Counted from the stretch's first letter, positions 7,366 through 15,678 are shown. The stretch: 44,127 bases of DNA from an uncultured Campylobacter sp. (GCF_938045345.1 NZ_CALIMS010000008.1:1-44127); one strand, 5' to 3'. Notes: generated from the sequence alone by a model not told the origin. Translations and numbers: made by a program.

Positions 7366-8690
7366 TGGCCGTCCTTTAAATAGTCTAAATTTGACTCGCC
7401 TCGCGCCGCGACGAGCTCGCTCACGACCTGCTTGTCGCTGAAGGGGTGCTTCACTCCCTTGATCTCCTGGTAGGTCTCGTCGCCCTTGCCCAAAATAGCG
7501 ATCATCTCGCCGTTTTTGGCAAGATCTAGCGCGCGCGCGATGGCCTCTTTGCGATCCGCGATCTTTAAAATTTTATCCTTTCGGCGCATTCCGGCGCAGA
7601 TTTGATCGATGATTTCGCTCGGCTCTTCGCTGCGCGGATTATCGCTCGTGACGATGCAAATTTTGGCAAAGTGCTCGGCGATGGCGCCCATTTTCGGACG
7701 CTTGCCGTGGTCGCGATCGCCTCCCGCGCCGAAAACCGCGATGATTTCGCCGCTTGCGCGCAGCGCGTTTAGCACTTTTTCGATACCGTCTGGGGTATGG
7801 GCGAAATCGACGATCACAAGCGGGTTTTTATTTACGATCTGCACGCGACCCTCGACGCCGCCGAAGTTTGCCAGGGCTTTTGCGATCTTTTCGTTCGGCA
7901 GCTTGGTTAGAATTTTAACCGCCGCAAACGCCGCGGTAAGGTTGTAGAGATTAAACTCGCCGATGAGATCGCTTTGAAGCTGCGCATTATCGCCGTTTGG
8001 AGTACGCAGGAGCGCGTCGATACCGCCCTTTAGCCCGTATCCGCTCACGCCGAAACTTGCGGCGTTTTTGATACCGTAGGTAAGGGCGTTTGCGGGGTTA
8101 AATTTAATATGTCCGTCGTCGGCGTTTATGAGCTTTGGCGCGTCGTCTGCGAAAAACGAGCTCTTGACTGCGGCGTATTCTTGCATGCTGCCGTGATAAT
8201 CGAGATGGTCTTGACTTAAATTCGTAAAAATTTTAAGCGCAAAATTTAGCCCTTCTATGCGGTTTTGCGCGATTGCGTGCGAGCTAACCTCCATGACGAA
8301 ATACTCGCAGCCCTGCTTGCCGGCTTCATAAAGATAGCTCATCGTCTTAAAAACCGAGCTCGTTGTAAGCCCCTTTTCATCGATCCTGCGCTCATTTATA
8401 AAGGCGCCGCGCGTGCCGCTTAGACCGCAGCTAAAGCCCAGATCCAGCAGCGTCGAATAGATCGCCGCCGCGGTCGTCGTTTTGCCGTTCGTACCGGTGA
8501 TGCCTACGATTTTGATGCGCGAATCGATCTTTAAAAGCTCCTTTGCTTGCGCGATGGAGATGATTTGCGCGCCTTTTTGCGCCGCTTCGGCTTGGAATTT
8601 AGCGTTCGCGCTCGTGCGCATAAAAAAGCAGCCCGCCTCGCACTCGGCCGAGTTGTCGGTGATGAAATTATTTTCTAGTCGTATTTTCAT
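7362..8690 (-). CDS. murE: UDP-N-acetylmuramoyl-L-alanyl-D-glutamate--2,6-diaminopimelate ligase
   Basis: The 442-residue Mur ligase adds meso-diaminopimelate to the peptidoglycan precursor in the cytoplasm. The ATP P-loop is GITGTNGKTTT (about residues 64-74). HSHAIAQNRIEGL and FTNLSQDHLDYHG carry the catalytic glutamate/histidine region. DNPRSEEP is the motif that selects meso-DAP over lysine. It is somewhat shorter than the E. coli enzyme (about 495 residues), as usual in Campylobacter. The start at 8690 lies 23 bp inside the upstream gene, and MKIRLENNFITDN fits Campylobacter homologues. It shares an operon with the genes on both sides. Confidence 0.96.
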   Translation of the reverse strand: MKIRLENNFITDNSAECEAGCFFMRTSANAKFQAEAAQKGAQIISIAQAKELLKIDSRIKIVGITGTNGKTTTAAAIYSTLLDLGFSCGLSGTRGAFINERRIDEKGLTTSSVFKTMSYLYEAGKQGCEYFVMEVSSHAIAQNRIEGLNFALKIFTNLSQDHLDYHGSMQEYAAVKSSFFADDAPKLINADDGHIKFNPANALTYGIKNAASFGVSGYGLKGGIDALLRTPNGDNAQLQSDLIGEFNLYNLTAAFAAVKILTKLPNEKIAKALANFGGVEGRVQIVNKNPLVIVDFAHTPDGIEKVLNALRASGEIIAVFGAGGDRDHGKRPKMGAIAEHFAKICIVTSDNPRSEEPSEIIDQICAGMRRKDKILKIADRKEAIARALDLAKNGEMIAILGKGDETYQEIKGVKHPFSDKQVVSELVAARGESNLDYLKDGQ

Positions 8691-9216
8691 GATTTTTGAT
8701 TTTTTGCATTAGCGCTTCGAAGCGCTCATCGCCTGCATACGCGGCAGCCGAGCTCTCGACGTAATTAAGCCCCATTTCGTAGTAGCCGTTTTCTATCAAA
8801 TTTTCTAAAAATTCTATCATCTCTGTTTTGTCCGAAATGGCGATTTTGGATGAAAAAATGATCGATTCGAAAGCGTCTTTAAAGCCTCTTTGGTCTACTG
8901 CACGCATAAAATCGGCATAAGCAATGACTGCAATCTCATCCTCGGCGCCAGGTTCGGAAGCCGCTTCATTCGCGATCTTTTCGTTGATGGAATTTAAAAT
9001 TTTAAAAAGCTCCGCGGTTTGAGTTTTAGGACTGAGGTTGTAAAAATCAAAGAGCATAAGCGCCTCTTCGCGGTCTGCCAGCGCAGTCTGGCAAAGCTCG
9101 AGCAAAAATAGAATTTCCTCCTCGCCGCTTTTTTCGTATGCGAGCGAAAAATACAGCTTCGCAAGCTCGAATTCTCCGCGCGAAAAGGCCTTTAGGCCCA
9201 GCTTTTTATAGTTCAA
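8668..9216 (-). CDS. TPR-like helical protein of the murE operon (Cj1640 position)
   Basis: This 182-residue cytoplasmic protein has no signal peptide and is almost all predicted helix. The N-terminal part GLKAFSRGEFELAKLYFSLA matches a tetratricopeptide unit, and a second degenerate unit follows. The C-terminal part (SKIAISDKTEMIEFLENLI) is also helical. It sits between nifU and murE exactly where C. jejuni has the conserved hypothetical Cj1640, overlaps both neighbours (11 and 23 bp), and is therefore likely translationally coupled. The function is unknown. A protein-protein interaction role is inferred from the TPR-like pattern. Confidence 0.8.
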   Translation of the reverse strand: MNYKKLGLKAFSRGEFELAKLYFSLAYEKSGEEEILFLLELCQTALADREEALMLFDFYNLSPKTQTAELFKILNSINEKIANEAASEPGAEDEIAVIAYADFMRAVDQRGFKDAFESIIFSSKIAISDKTEMIEFLENLIENGYYEMGLNYVESSAAAYAGDERFEALMQKIKNHENTTRK

Positions 9217-9472
9217 ACTCTTCGCCTTCGGGGATGTTTACGACGCTAAGCTCGGGGTGAATATCCATGCGAAGCTGGCGCTCGACGCCGTATTTTAGGG
9301 TCTGCGCACTTGCAGCGCAGCCGTGGCAATGCCCGGTAAGGCGGACATAGACGACGCCATTTTTTATGCCTAAAAGCTTCATATCGCCGCCGTCGTTTTG
9401 CAGCATCGGTCGGATTAGCTCCAAGCTATCCTGTACCGGGGCTAGAAGCTCTTCGTCTGTAAATGGTATCAT
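9206..9472 (-). CDS. NifU-like C-terminal domain iron-sulfur scaffold protein
   Basis: At 88 residues this is a single NifU C-terminal (Nfu) domain. The Fe-S-binding CxxC is in TGHCHGCAASAQTLK, and the preamble LIRPMLQNDGGDMKLLGI is diagnostic. Such proteins carry or transfer Fe-S clusters to apoproteins. A stand-alone Nfu domain at the head of this operon corresponds to C. jejuni Cj1639. The ribosome site AAGGA is 5-6 bases before the ATG and a TATAAT box lies about 28 bp upstream. Confidence 0.93.
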   Translation of the reverse strand: MIPFTDEELLAPVQDSLELIRPMLQNDGGDMKLLGIKNGVVYVRLTGHCHGCAASAQTLKYGVERQLRMDIHPELSVVNIPEGEEFEL

Positions 9473-9499
9473 TAAAATTCCTTGTTTTGATTTTGGCGC

Positions 9500-9505
9500 A
9501 TTATA
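9500..9505 (-). promoter_or_regulatory. Promoter -10 box for the nifU-TPR-murE-panD-ybaB operon
   Basis: On the minus strand GGATATAATGCGCC contains a perfect TATAAT about 28 bp upstream of the nifU start. A T-rich stretch lies upstream and there is no obvious -35, which is the usual look of Campylobacter sigma-70 promoters. Confidence 0.6.
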
Positions 9506-9983
9506 TCCAAAAGCGATAAAAAAAGGCTTATCGGGGATGAAATTTAATCTGAAATTTTGCGCGAGGACGCGGATTTTGCGTAATGGCTCGCAAAGAATTT
9601 TATACGCCGCGAACGGCGAGCCGCGATTTTAAAATTTTATCGATTTAGGCAAGGACGAAACTTACAAATCATCGGGCTTGCGTATATTTAAATTTAGACT
9701 ATTTGCGCCATAAATTTGGGATGAAATTTCAGCCAGATCGAGGGCTAAATTTGAAAAGGAATTTTGCTTGAGCGGTAGGTAAAATTTAAAGCGAAACTGT
9801 CTAAATTTAATTAGGACAAGCGCCGATACGATTAAATTTTTAGAAAAACAATCCTGCTTTTAATTGCAAATTTTGCGACTACAAAAGCCTGGACGGCAAA
9901 CATTATTTTGAAGCTCGTAGATAAAATTTACGCTACGTTTTATATCGATCACGGCTGTGAAATTTTAGCGCAGGCGCGTGCAA
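9506..9983. other. Non-coding gap rich in AAATTT-type words
   Basis: No gene is supported on either strand. The stretch contains at least eight RAATTY hexamers. It also has a 17-base segment (9662-9678, TTACAAATCATCGGGCT) that recurs exactly at 15760-15776. No terminator for the neighbouring L,D-transpeptidase gene was recognised. Confidence 0.45.
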
Positions 9984-10544
9984 TCACGGCAAAATTTCTA
10001 TCGGCGTGCCGATTTTCACGTGTTCAAAAAGCTCGTCCATATCGTCGTTGACGAGCGCTATGCAGCCCTCCGTCCAGTCGCCGAACGCCGCGATACTCTG
10101 CCCTAGGTAGCTAAATTTATTCGGTAGCCCGTGGATTTTGATATCGCCGCCTGCGCTCTTGCCGAGGGATTTTGCGTGCGCTACGTCGGCTTTGTTCGGA
10201 TAGGAGATGCCTAAATTTAGATGATACGCCGAGTTTGGATTTTTGCCGTTTATGGTGTAGTTGCCCTCTGGGGTTTTGCCGTCGCCTTGAATTTCTTTAT
10301 GTCCTTCAGGCTCGCGTCCGAGGGCGATTTTGTAGCTTTTTGCGACGCCTTTTGAGGTCAAAATTTCAAGAATTCGTTTGGATTTATAGACGCGGATTTT
10401 AGAAATTTGCTCGCCGTCCAATGCCTGCTTTAGCGGAATTTCGGAGTTGATCGTTTCGATATTTTTATAGCTAAGATAGTTGTCCAATGCCCACGCTAGA
10501 CCCGCAGCGATGATAACAAGCGGAAGTAAAATTTTAAATTTCAT
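9984..10544 (-). CDS. L,D-transpeptidase family (YkuD domain) exported protein
   Basis: This 186-residue protein has an N-terminal membrane anchor or signal segment (KFKILLPLVIIAAGLAWAL). The YkuD domain follows, with KIHGLPN and the active-site stretch FGDWTEGCIALVNDDM in which the cysteine is the nucleophile. EGNYTINGKNPNSAYHLNLG is the typical preceding region. YkuD enzymes cross-link or trim peptidoglycan stem peptides in the periplasm. In Epsilonproteobacteria some act as L,D-carboxypeptidases shaping the cell. This one is shorter than the Csd6/Pgp2 type and lacks an obvious second domain. No clear Shine-Dalgarno is seen: the rplQ terminator hairpin lies immediately upstream. Confidence 0.85.
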   Translation of the reverse strand: MKFKILLPLVIIAAGLAWALDNYLSYKNIETINSEIPLKQALDGEQISKIRVYKSKRILEILTSKGVAKSYKIALGREPEGHKEIQGDGKTPEGNYTINGKNPNSAYHLNLGISYPNKADVAHAKSLGKSAGGDIKIHGLPNKFSYLGQSIAAFGDWTEGCIALVNDDMDELFEHVKIGTPIEILP

Positions 10545-10549
10545 AGAAG

Positions 10550-10575
10550 AAATTTCGGGAGTGATCCCGAAATTT
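10550..10575 (-). terminator. Hairpin after rplQ
   Basis: An 11-bp perfect stem AAATTTCGGGA / TCCCGAAATTT with a 4-nt loop begins at the rplQ stop codon and is followed by CTTCT. It is the probable terminator of the infA-rplQ ribosomal operon, although its T-tract is short. It ends 6 bases before the ATG of the next gene on the same strand. Confidence 0.65.
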
Positions 10576-10931
10576 TATTTGCTGATTAGCTCGATATAAG
10601 CCATCTCGGCAGCGTCGCCCTTGCGAAGGCGGGTTTTGATGATGCGAGTGTAGCCGCCGTTTACGCCTGCGTATTTTGGAGCGATCTCGGTGACTAGCTT
10701 ATTTGTAGCAGCCTTATCTTGAAGCGCCGCGAAAACAAATCTATGCGCTTCGCTGTCGCCTTTTCGCGCGCGAGTAATTAGCTTCTCGGCATAGCTTCTT
10801 AGCTCTTTTGCCTTAGGAAGCGTAGTTTCGATCTTGCCGCTAGTAACTAAAGCGATGGTTAAATTTTTAAGCAGGGCGGCACGGTGAGACGAAGTGCGCC
10901 CTAGCTTCCTATATCCGTGATTATGTCTCAT
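10575..10931 (-). CDS. rplQ: 50S ribosomal protein L17
   Basis: The 118-residue protein has the standard L17 sequence from MRHNHGYRKLGRTSSHR through KNLTIALVTSGKIETT to GGYTRIIKTRLRKGDAAEMA. L17 sits at the exit of the large-subunit tunnel. It is the last gene of the rpsM-rpsK-rpsD-rpoA-rplQ group, placed directly after rpoA with no spacing, and ends in a hairpin. Confidence 0.98.
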   Translation of the reverse strand: MRHNHGYRKLGRTSSHRAALLKNLTIALVTSGKIETTLPKAKELRSYAEKLITRARKGDSEAHRFVFAALQDKAATNKLVTEIAPKYAGVNGGYTRIIKTRLRKGDAAEMAYIELISK

Positions 10932-11957
10932 TTATTGTCCTTCATTCTTTTGTCTTTGAGCCTTCAGCTCGTCAAGCTTGCGTTTTAGCTGCTCTTTTTT
11001 ATCGCCGAGCTCTTGGTTGCCGATAGGATAACCGATCTCCTCCATTACGGCTTTGATCTCCTCAAGCGATTTTTTGCCTAAATTTTTAAGGTCTTTAAGC
11101 TCGCTTTCCTCCATGATCGCAAGCTCACCGATAAATCTAATATCGGCGCGATCTAGGCAGTTGAAGCTTCGTGCGCTTAAGCTTAGATTGCTAACGCTCT
11201 CAAAAAGCTTTGCAAACTCGGAATTTGCGGGGATCGCTCTACCGAAAGTATCCGCAGCGCTGATATTTACGATACCTTTGAAAACCGCCAGCTGCTGATA
11301 CATCGCCTCAAGTGCGTTTTTAAACGCATCTATCGCGCTGATCTGACCGTCGGTAGTGATCGTAAAGACCACCTTTTCGTAGTCGGGATTGTCCTCTACA
11401 AATACGTTTTCGATGTCGTAAACGGCCTTAGTTACCGGGGTAAAAAACGCATCCAACGCGATGAAATCAGCGTCTAAATTTTCTCTGATCTCTTCGCTTG
11501 GAACGTAGCCGATGCCCTTTTCGATGATGAGCGTAAATTTAAGATCGGCATCCTCGTTTATCGTAGCCAGATAAGCGCTTGGATTTACGATCTTTACGGC
11601 GTCGTTATTTAGGTCGCTGCCGTAAATTTCTTTAGGCCCTTTAAAGCTGTATTCCACGACCTCGCGTAGGGAATCGCCTTTGATTTTAAATCTTAAGCCC
11701 TTTAAATTTATGATAAAAGCCGCCATATCCTCGAGCATACCGCGCATGCTGTCGAATTCGTGGCTTACGCCTTCGATTTTAACCGCAGTCGGCGCGAAAC
11801 CGACCGTGCTCGTATAAAGTAACCTTCGTAAAGGATGAGCTAGAGTGACGGCATATCCCGTTTCAAAGGGATATGCTATGATTTTAGCAACATTTTCGCT
11901 GACATTCTCAACCTTTATTTCAGTTGGCATATGAGCTGATGTTGTGATTTTTCTCAT
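10932..11957 (-). CDS. rpoA: DNA-directed RNA polymerase subunit alpha
   Basis: At 341 residues this is a normal-length alpha subunit. The N-terminal dimerisation domain shows GYAVTLAHPLRRLLYTSTVG and GVSHEFDSMRGMLEDM. The C-terminal domain contains NCLDRADIRFIGELAIM and LKNLGKKSLEEIKAVM, the surface that contacts UP elements and activators. A short charged tail (KRKLDELKAQRQKNEGQ) follows. The start at 11957 gives MRKITTSAH, matching Campylobacter homologues. It lies between rpsD and rplQ as in C. jejuni. Confidence 0.98.
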   Translation of the reverse strand: MRKITTSAHMPTEIKVENVSENVAKIIAYPFETGYAVTLAHPLRRLLYTSTVGFAPTAVKIEGVSHEFDSMRGMLEDMAAFIINLKGLRFKIKGDSLREVVEYSFKGPKEIYGSDLNNDAVKIVNPSAYLATINEDADLKFTLIIEKGIGYVPSEEIRENLDADFIALDAFFTPVTKAVYDIENVFVEDNPDYEKVVFTITTDGQISAIDAFKNALEAMYQQLAVFKGIVNISAADTFGRAIPANSEFAKLFESVSNLSLSARSFNCLDRADIRFIGELAIMEESELKDLKNLGKKSLEEIKAVMEEIGYPIGNQELGDKKEQLKRKLDELKAQRQKNEGQ

Positions 11958-11968
11958 ATTAGCACCTA

Positions 11969-12595
11969 CTATTTCGAGTAAAGCTCTACGATAAATCTTT
12001 CCTCTACAGGAATAACAACTTCTTCTCTCTCCGGAACTCTAGAAAAAATTCCGTATCTTTTCTCTTTTTCTACATCTACCCACGCTACGATGCCGGTCTG
12101 TGCAGTAAGATCCAGCGCTCTTGAAATTTGCGGGTTATTTTTGCTCTTTTCGATCACTTCGATCTTTTGTCCTGCGCGGACGGAGTACGAAGGGATATCG
12201 ACGCGCTTGCCGTCTACCAAGATATGTCCGTGCGTAACGAGCTGGCGCGCAAATCGTCTAGTCGTAGCAAAGCCCATGCGGTAAACGACATTATCTAGCC
12301 TCTGCTCTAAAAGCTGAACCAAGATCGCTCCGGTGTTACCCTCTCTACGAGCCGCTTCAGCAAATAGCCTGCGGAACTGTTTTTCGCTTACGCCGTACAT
12401 AAATTTAGCCTTTTGCTTCTCGCGAAGCTGTGAGCCGTATTCGCTTAGTTTAGCGCGTCTTTGTCCGTGCTGACCCGGAGCGTAAGGGCGTTTTAAAAGC
12501 GCGCTCTTGCCCGCAAGCCTTCTCTCGCCTTTCATAAATAGATCGACGCCGAGCCTTCTTTCTAATTTTTCAACCGGTCCTGTATATCTAGCCAT
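11969..12595 (-). CDS. rpsD: 30S ribosomal protein S4
   Basis: The 208-residue protein has the S4 N-terminal part MARYTGPVEKLERRLGVDLF. Its S4 RNA-binding domain is QLLEQRLDNVVYRMGFATTR followed by RRFARQLVTHGHILVDGKRV. S4 nucleates 30S assembly and often represses its own operon. A strong AAAAGGAG precedes the ATG. Confidence 0.98.
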   Translation of the reverse strand: MARYTGPVEKLERRLGVDLFMKGERRLAGKSALLKRPYAPGQHGQRRAKLSEYGSQLREKQKAKFMYGVSEKQFRRLFAEAARREGNTGAILVQLLEQRLDNVVYRMGFATTRRFARQLVTHGHILVDGKRVDIPSYSVRAGQKIEVIEKSKNNPQISRALDLTAQTGIVAWVDVEKEKRYGIFSRVPEREEVVIPVEERFIVELYSK

Positions 12596-12613
12596 AAATT
12601 TCTCCTTTTATAA

Positions 12614-13006
12614 TTACACGCGACGTCGTTTAGGCGGTCTGCAACCGTTGTGCGCAAGAGGAGTGATGTCTTTGAAATATGTAACTTTAATCCCTTCTAC
12701 ACTACCTACGCTTTTAACGGCGGTCTCGCGTCCGCTTCCCGGACCCTGAACCTTGACGCCTACCTCTTTGATGCCGTGCTCTTTGGCTTTGTTTAACGCG
12801 TCCTCGACGGCTTGCTGCGCCGCATAAGGGGTGGATTTTTTACTGCCTTTAAAATTTAAAGCGCCCGCACTGCTCCACGCGATCGCGTTGCCCATCTCGT
12901 CCGTTACGGTAATCATAGTGTTATTAAACGTAGCGGAGATGTAAACTATGCCTTTGGCGATATTTTTTCTGACGGTTTTTTTCTTAACTACTTTTTTTTG
13001 TGCCAT
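12614..13006 (-). CDS. rpsK: 30S ribosomal protein S11
   Basis: This 130-residue S11 shows IVYISATFNNTMITVTDEMGN, SAGALNFKGSKKSTPYAAQ and the C-terminal DITPLAHNGCRPPKRRRV. The N-terminus is lysine rich. It lies between rpsM and rpsD in the conserved ribosomal operon. Confidence 0.98.
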   Translation of the reverse strand: MAQKKVVKKKTVRKNIAKGIVYISATFNNTMITVTDEMGNAIAWSSAGALNFKGSKKSTPYAAQQAVEDALNKAKEHGIKEVGVKVQGPGSGRETAVKSVGSVEGIKVTYFKDITPLAHNGCRPPKRRRV

Positions 13007-13016
13007 ATCTCAATCC

Positions 13017-13385
13017 TTATTTAGCTGCCGCGCCGACGGTTTTGCGTTTGCCTTTTCTAGTTCTGGCGTTCGTTTTTGTTTTTTGACCGCGAACAGGAAG
13101 GCCCTTTCTGTGTCTTAGGCCGCGATAGCCGCCCAAGTCCATAAGTGCTTTTATATCCATAGCCACTTGTTTGCGAAGATCGCCTTCGACCATATAGTGC
13201 TCTTGGATCTCTTTTCTGATAGCGGCGGCTTCATCTTCGCTCAGATCGGCGACTCTTTTATCGTAAGAAATTCCTGCCGCATCGAGAATTTTTCTCGACG
13301 TAAATAAACCTATACCGTAGATATAAGTTAGTCCGTATTCAATCCTTTTTTTCTTTGGTAGATCTACACCTGCGATACGAGCCAT
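13017..13385 (-). CDS. rpsM: 30S ribosomal protein S13
   Basis: This 122-residue S13 begins MARIAGVDLPKKKRIEYGLT. It contains the helix-hairpin-helix IYGIGLFTSRKIL and the C-terminal GLRHRKGLPVRGQKTKTNAR that binds 16S rRNA and tRNA. It starts 3 bp after the rpmJ stop. Confidence 0.98.
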   Translation of the reverse strand: MARIAGVDLPKKKRIEYGLTYIYGIGLFTSRKILDAAGISYDKRVADLSEDEAAAIRKEIQEHYMVEGDLRKQVAMDIKALMDLGGYRGLRHRKGLPVRGQKTKTNARTRKGKRKTVGAAAK

Positions 13386-13388
13386 AAC

Positions 13389-13502
13389 TTATCCTTGTCT
13401 TTGTTTATGTTTTGGATTTTCACAAATAACGTGAACAACACCTTTGCGCTTGACAATTTTACATTTGTCGCACATTTTCTTAACGGATGGACGAACTTTC
13501 AT
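13389..13502 (-). CDS. rpmJ: 50S ribosomal protein L36
   Basis: This 37-codon gene reads MKVRPSVKKMCDKCKIVKRK and ends HVICENPKHKQRQG. The four zinc ligands (CDKC, then C and H in VICENPKH) mark it as the zinc-containing C+ form of L36. The ATG is at 13502-13500 and follows GGAG. It lies between infA and rpmJ's usual partner rpsM, as in C. jejuni. It is easily missed because of its size. Confidence 0.97.
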   Translation of the reverse strand: MKVRPSVKKMCDKCKIVKRKGVVHVICENPKHKQRQG

Positions 13503-13587
13503 TCCACTCTCCTAAAATTTTCTCCACTTTAAATGCAAACTGCACCTAGGTTTAATGAAATTTCAAAAGCGAAAGTATCAAACCAAC

Positions 13588-13618
13588 TGTTTTCAAAATA
13601 GTGGGGATTTTGAAAACA
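13588..13618 (-). promoter_or_regulatory. Perfect 12-bp inverted repeat between infA and rpmJ
   Basis: TGTTTTCAAAAT and ATTTTGAAAACA form a perfect 12-bp stem around a 7-nt loop (AGTGGGG on the plus strand) in the 172-bp gap between infA and rpmJ. It has no strong T-tract. It could be an operator, an attenuating hairpin or an mRNA processing signal separating infA output from the ribosomal genes. Confidence 0.5.
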
Positions 13619-13674
13619 CTTCTTCCTACAGTTTAGTCGCAAAATCGCGAGTATATCTAAATTTAACTTTATCC

Positions 13675-13893
13675 TTACTTATAGCGGTAGGTGATCCTGC
13701 CTTTATCGAGGCTGTAAGGGGTCAGCTCAACTTTTACGCGATCGCCCGGCATTATCTTGATGTAGTGCATCCGCATCTTGCCCGCGATATGACATAAAAT
13801 CACGTGTTTGTTATCGAGCTCGACCTTAAAAGTCGCGTTCGGCAGCGCTTCTATGACGTTGCCGTCGATCTCTATGACGTCGTCTTTTGCCAC
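13675..13893 (-). CDS. infA: Translation initiation factor IF-1
   Basis: The 72-residue OB-fold protein reads MAKDDVIEIDGNVIEALPNA, then FKVELDNKHVILCHIAGKMR and GDRVKVELTPYSLDKGRITYRYK, a textbook IF-1. The start codon is GTG, with GGAG upstream. It is the first gene of the ribosomal block and has its own TATAAT promoter. Confidence 0.97.
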   Translation of the reverse strand: MAKDDVIEIDGNVIEALPNATFKVELDNKHVILCHIAGKMRMHYIKIMPGDRVKVELTPYSLDKGRITYRYK

Positions 13894-13926
13894 AAATTCT
13901 CCTTTCTTTTAAATTTAAAAAGGGCG

Positions 13927-13932
13927 ATTATA
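13927..13932 (-). promoter_or_regulatory. Promoter -10 box for infA operon
   Basis: On the minus strand the sequence TTCTATATAATCGCCC holds a TATAAT about 34 bp upstream of the infA GTG. AT-rich tracts lie upstream. Confidence 0.6.
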
Positions 13933-14051
13933 TAGAATTTAAAATTTTAAACAGCTTAAAAGAAATTTAAAATAAGCAAAATTTCAGATTTATTTCGCTA
14001 CGCGCGCATCGCTTTTGTAGAAGCAAGGCGGCGCTCTTTTTAAAATTTTAG

Positions 14052-14057
14052 TATAAT
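14052..14057 (+). promoter_or_regulatory. Promoter -10 box for the zinc metallopeptidase gene
   Basis: AGTATAATGG carries a perfect TATAAT 25 bp upstream of the ATG at 14083. AAAGGA (14072-14077) serves as ribosome site. Confidence 0.6.
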
Positions 14058-14082
14058 GGCTCAAAAATTTTAAAGGAAAAAC

Positions 14083-14955
14083 ATGAAATGGCAAGACGGC
14101 AGACGAAGTTCAAACGTGGAGGATGACCGCGCAAGCAGCATGCGCACGAGCTCCGGCTCGCTTGGGATGCTGATCCCGATCATCAGGTTTTTGCTCGGCT
14201 CAAAGATCGGGCGCATAGTGCTCGTAATCGGCGCGGTGGCGTATTTTATGGGCTACAACCCTTTGGCGCTTTTAGACGGGGGCGCTAGCACGCAGAGAGA
14301 GCCGACGGACAGCCCGCAAGAGCAGGAAAAGCTCGCCTTCGTCTCGGCGGTGCTAGCTCAAACCGAGGATGTTTGGGGCGAGATATTTAAAAGTGCGGGC
14401 GCGCGCTACGAGGAGCCCGGCTTGCGGCTTTTCCGCGATCAGATCGCAAGCGGCTGCGGCTTTGCGAGCGCGCAAACGGGACCTTTTTATTGCCCGAGGG
14501 ACCGCAAAATTTATCTGGATCTTAGCTTTTTCGATGAACTTGCGAATAAGTACAAAGCTGGCGGCGACTTCGCGCAGGCCTACGTCATCGCGCACGAAGT
14601 AGGGCACCACGTTCAAAATTTAATCGGTACGCTGGAGCAGGTTAGCGCTCTTAAAAGGCGCGCTCGCAGCGAAGTCGAGCAAAACGCGCTTCAGGTCAAA
14701 GTCGAGCTGCAGGCAGACTGCTACGCGGGGGTTTGGGCGCATTATCTCGCAAAAACAGGGCGCGTGCTGGAGGCGGGCGATATCGACGAGGCGCTAAATG
14801 CCGCCAGCGCGATCGGCGACGATACGTTGCAGCGTAAATTTAGCGGTCGCGTCGTACCCGATTCTTTCACGCACGGCACTTCGGCACAGCGCAAAGAGTG
14901 GTTTAAAAAGGGCTTGGCGGGCGGAAACCTAAAAGCCTGCTCGTTTGAGCCGTAA
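14083..14955 (+). CDS. Neutral zinc metallopeptidase (YpfJ/KPN_02809 family)
   Basis: This 290-residue protein matches the Zn_peptidase (YpfJ) family from MKWQDGRRSSNVEDDR, the standard N-terminus of this group. One membrane segment (about residues 45-62, GRIVLVIGAVAYFMGYN) anchors a periplasmic domain. The zinc-binding motif HEVGHHVQNL starts at residue 171. A third ligand is probable in VELQADCYAGVWAHY. CGFASAQTGPFYCPRD carries a likely disulfide pair. The physiological substrate of this family is unknown. It appears to be a single-gene unit with its own promoter. Confidence 0.93.
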   Translation: MKWQDGRRSSNVEDDRASSMRTSSGSLGMLIPIIRFLLGSKIGRIVLVIGAVAYFMGYNPLALLDGGASTQREPTDSPQEQEKLAFVSAVLAQTEDVWGEIFKSAGARYEEPGLRLFRDQIASGCGFASAQTGPFYCPRDRKIYLDLSFFDELANKYKAGGDFAQAYVIAHEVGHHVQNLIGTLEQVSALKRRARSEVEQNALQVKVELQADCYAGVWAHYLAKTGRVLEAGDIDEALNAASAIGDDTLQRKFSGRVVPDSFTHGTSAQRKEWFKKGLAGGNLKACSFEP

Positions 14956-15249
14956 AATGCAGACTTTAAGTTCGTAAATTTTGCCATCTAAAATCGCCGT
15001 CTCGCGTTTGAGCCGTGAGGCGCGGGCTTTGAGCCAGCTTGCGGGCTAGATCAAAAGCGGTTTAAATTTTAAAATTTAACGCCGAGTTTGGAAGCGGAAT
15101 TTTAGAATTTTATGATCGGCGATTTAAAATTTCAGAAGGCGCGCTCGGCTAGTGCGGCGACGGCTTGTTCGAGCCGTAAGGCGCAGGTAGCTGTTTTGAC
15201 TACGGTATAAGAAACCAAAATAGATACGTTAAAATTTATGGAGGCAAAA

Positions 15250-15678
15250 ATGAATAAAATAACCTGCATCTGCCTAGGCGTACGAAGCATGCAAAGGGCG
15301 CTCAAATTTTACAGAGACAGCCTAGGATTTAAGACGGATTGCAAAGACGACGACCCGCCGGTATGCTTTTTTAATACGCCCGGAACCAAATTTGAGCTCT
15401 ATCCCTTGGACGCGCTGGTGCGAGATATCAGCGAAAACGATCCGCCCAAGGGCAGCGGATTTGGCGGCATCACGCTAGCGTATAACGTAAAAAACAAAGA
15501 GGACGTAGCTAGCGTCATAGAGCTAGTAAAAAAGGCGGGCGGCACCATCGTCAAGGAGCCCCAAGATACGTTTTGGGGCGGATACCACGCGTATTTTGCC
15601 GATCCCGACGGATACTACTGGGAGGTGGCTTGGGGGCCCGGTTTTAAATTTGACGAGGACGGGCTGCTCAAATTTTAG
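15250..15678 (+). CDS. VOC (glyoxalase/bleomycin-resistance fold) family protein
   Basis: This 142-residue protein contains two beta-alpha-beta-beta-beta modules. The first is ICLGVRSMQRALKFYRDSLG and the second ends in YHAYFADPDGYYWEVAWGP, with the metal-ligand glutamate near the end. VOC members include glyoxalases, thiol transferases and antibiotic-binding proteins, and nothing visible picks one. The start at 15250 is preferred over an in-frame ATG at 15238, because GGAGG lies 6 bases before 15250. Confidence 0.88.
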   Translation: MNKITCICLGVRSMQRALKFYRDSLGFKTDCKDDDPPVCFFNTPGTKFELYPLDALVRDISENDPPKGSGFGGITLAYNVKNKEDVASVIELVKKAGGTIVKEPQDTFWGGYHAYFADPDGYYWEVAWGPGFKFDEDGLLKF

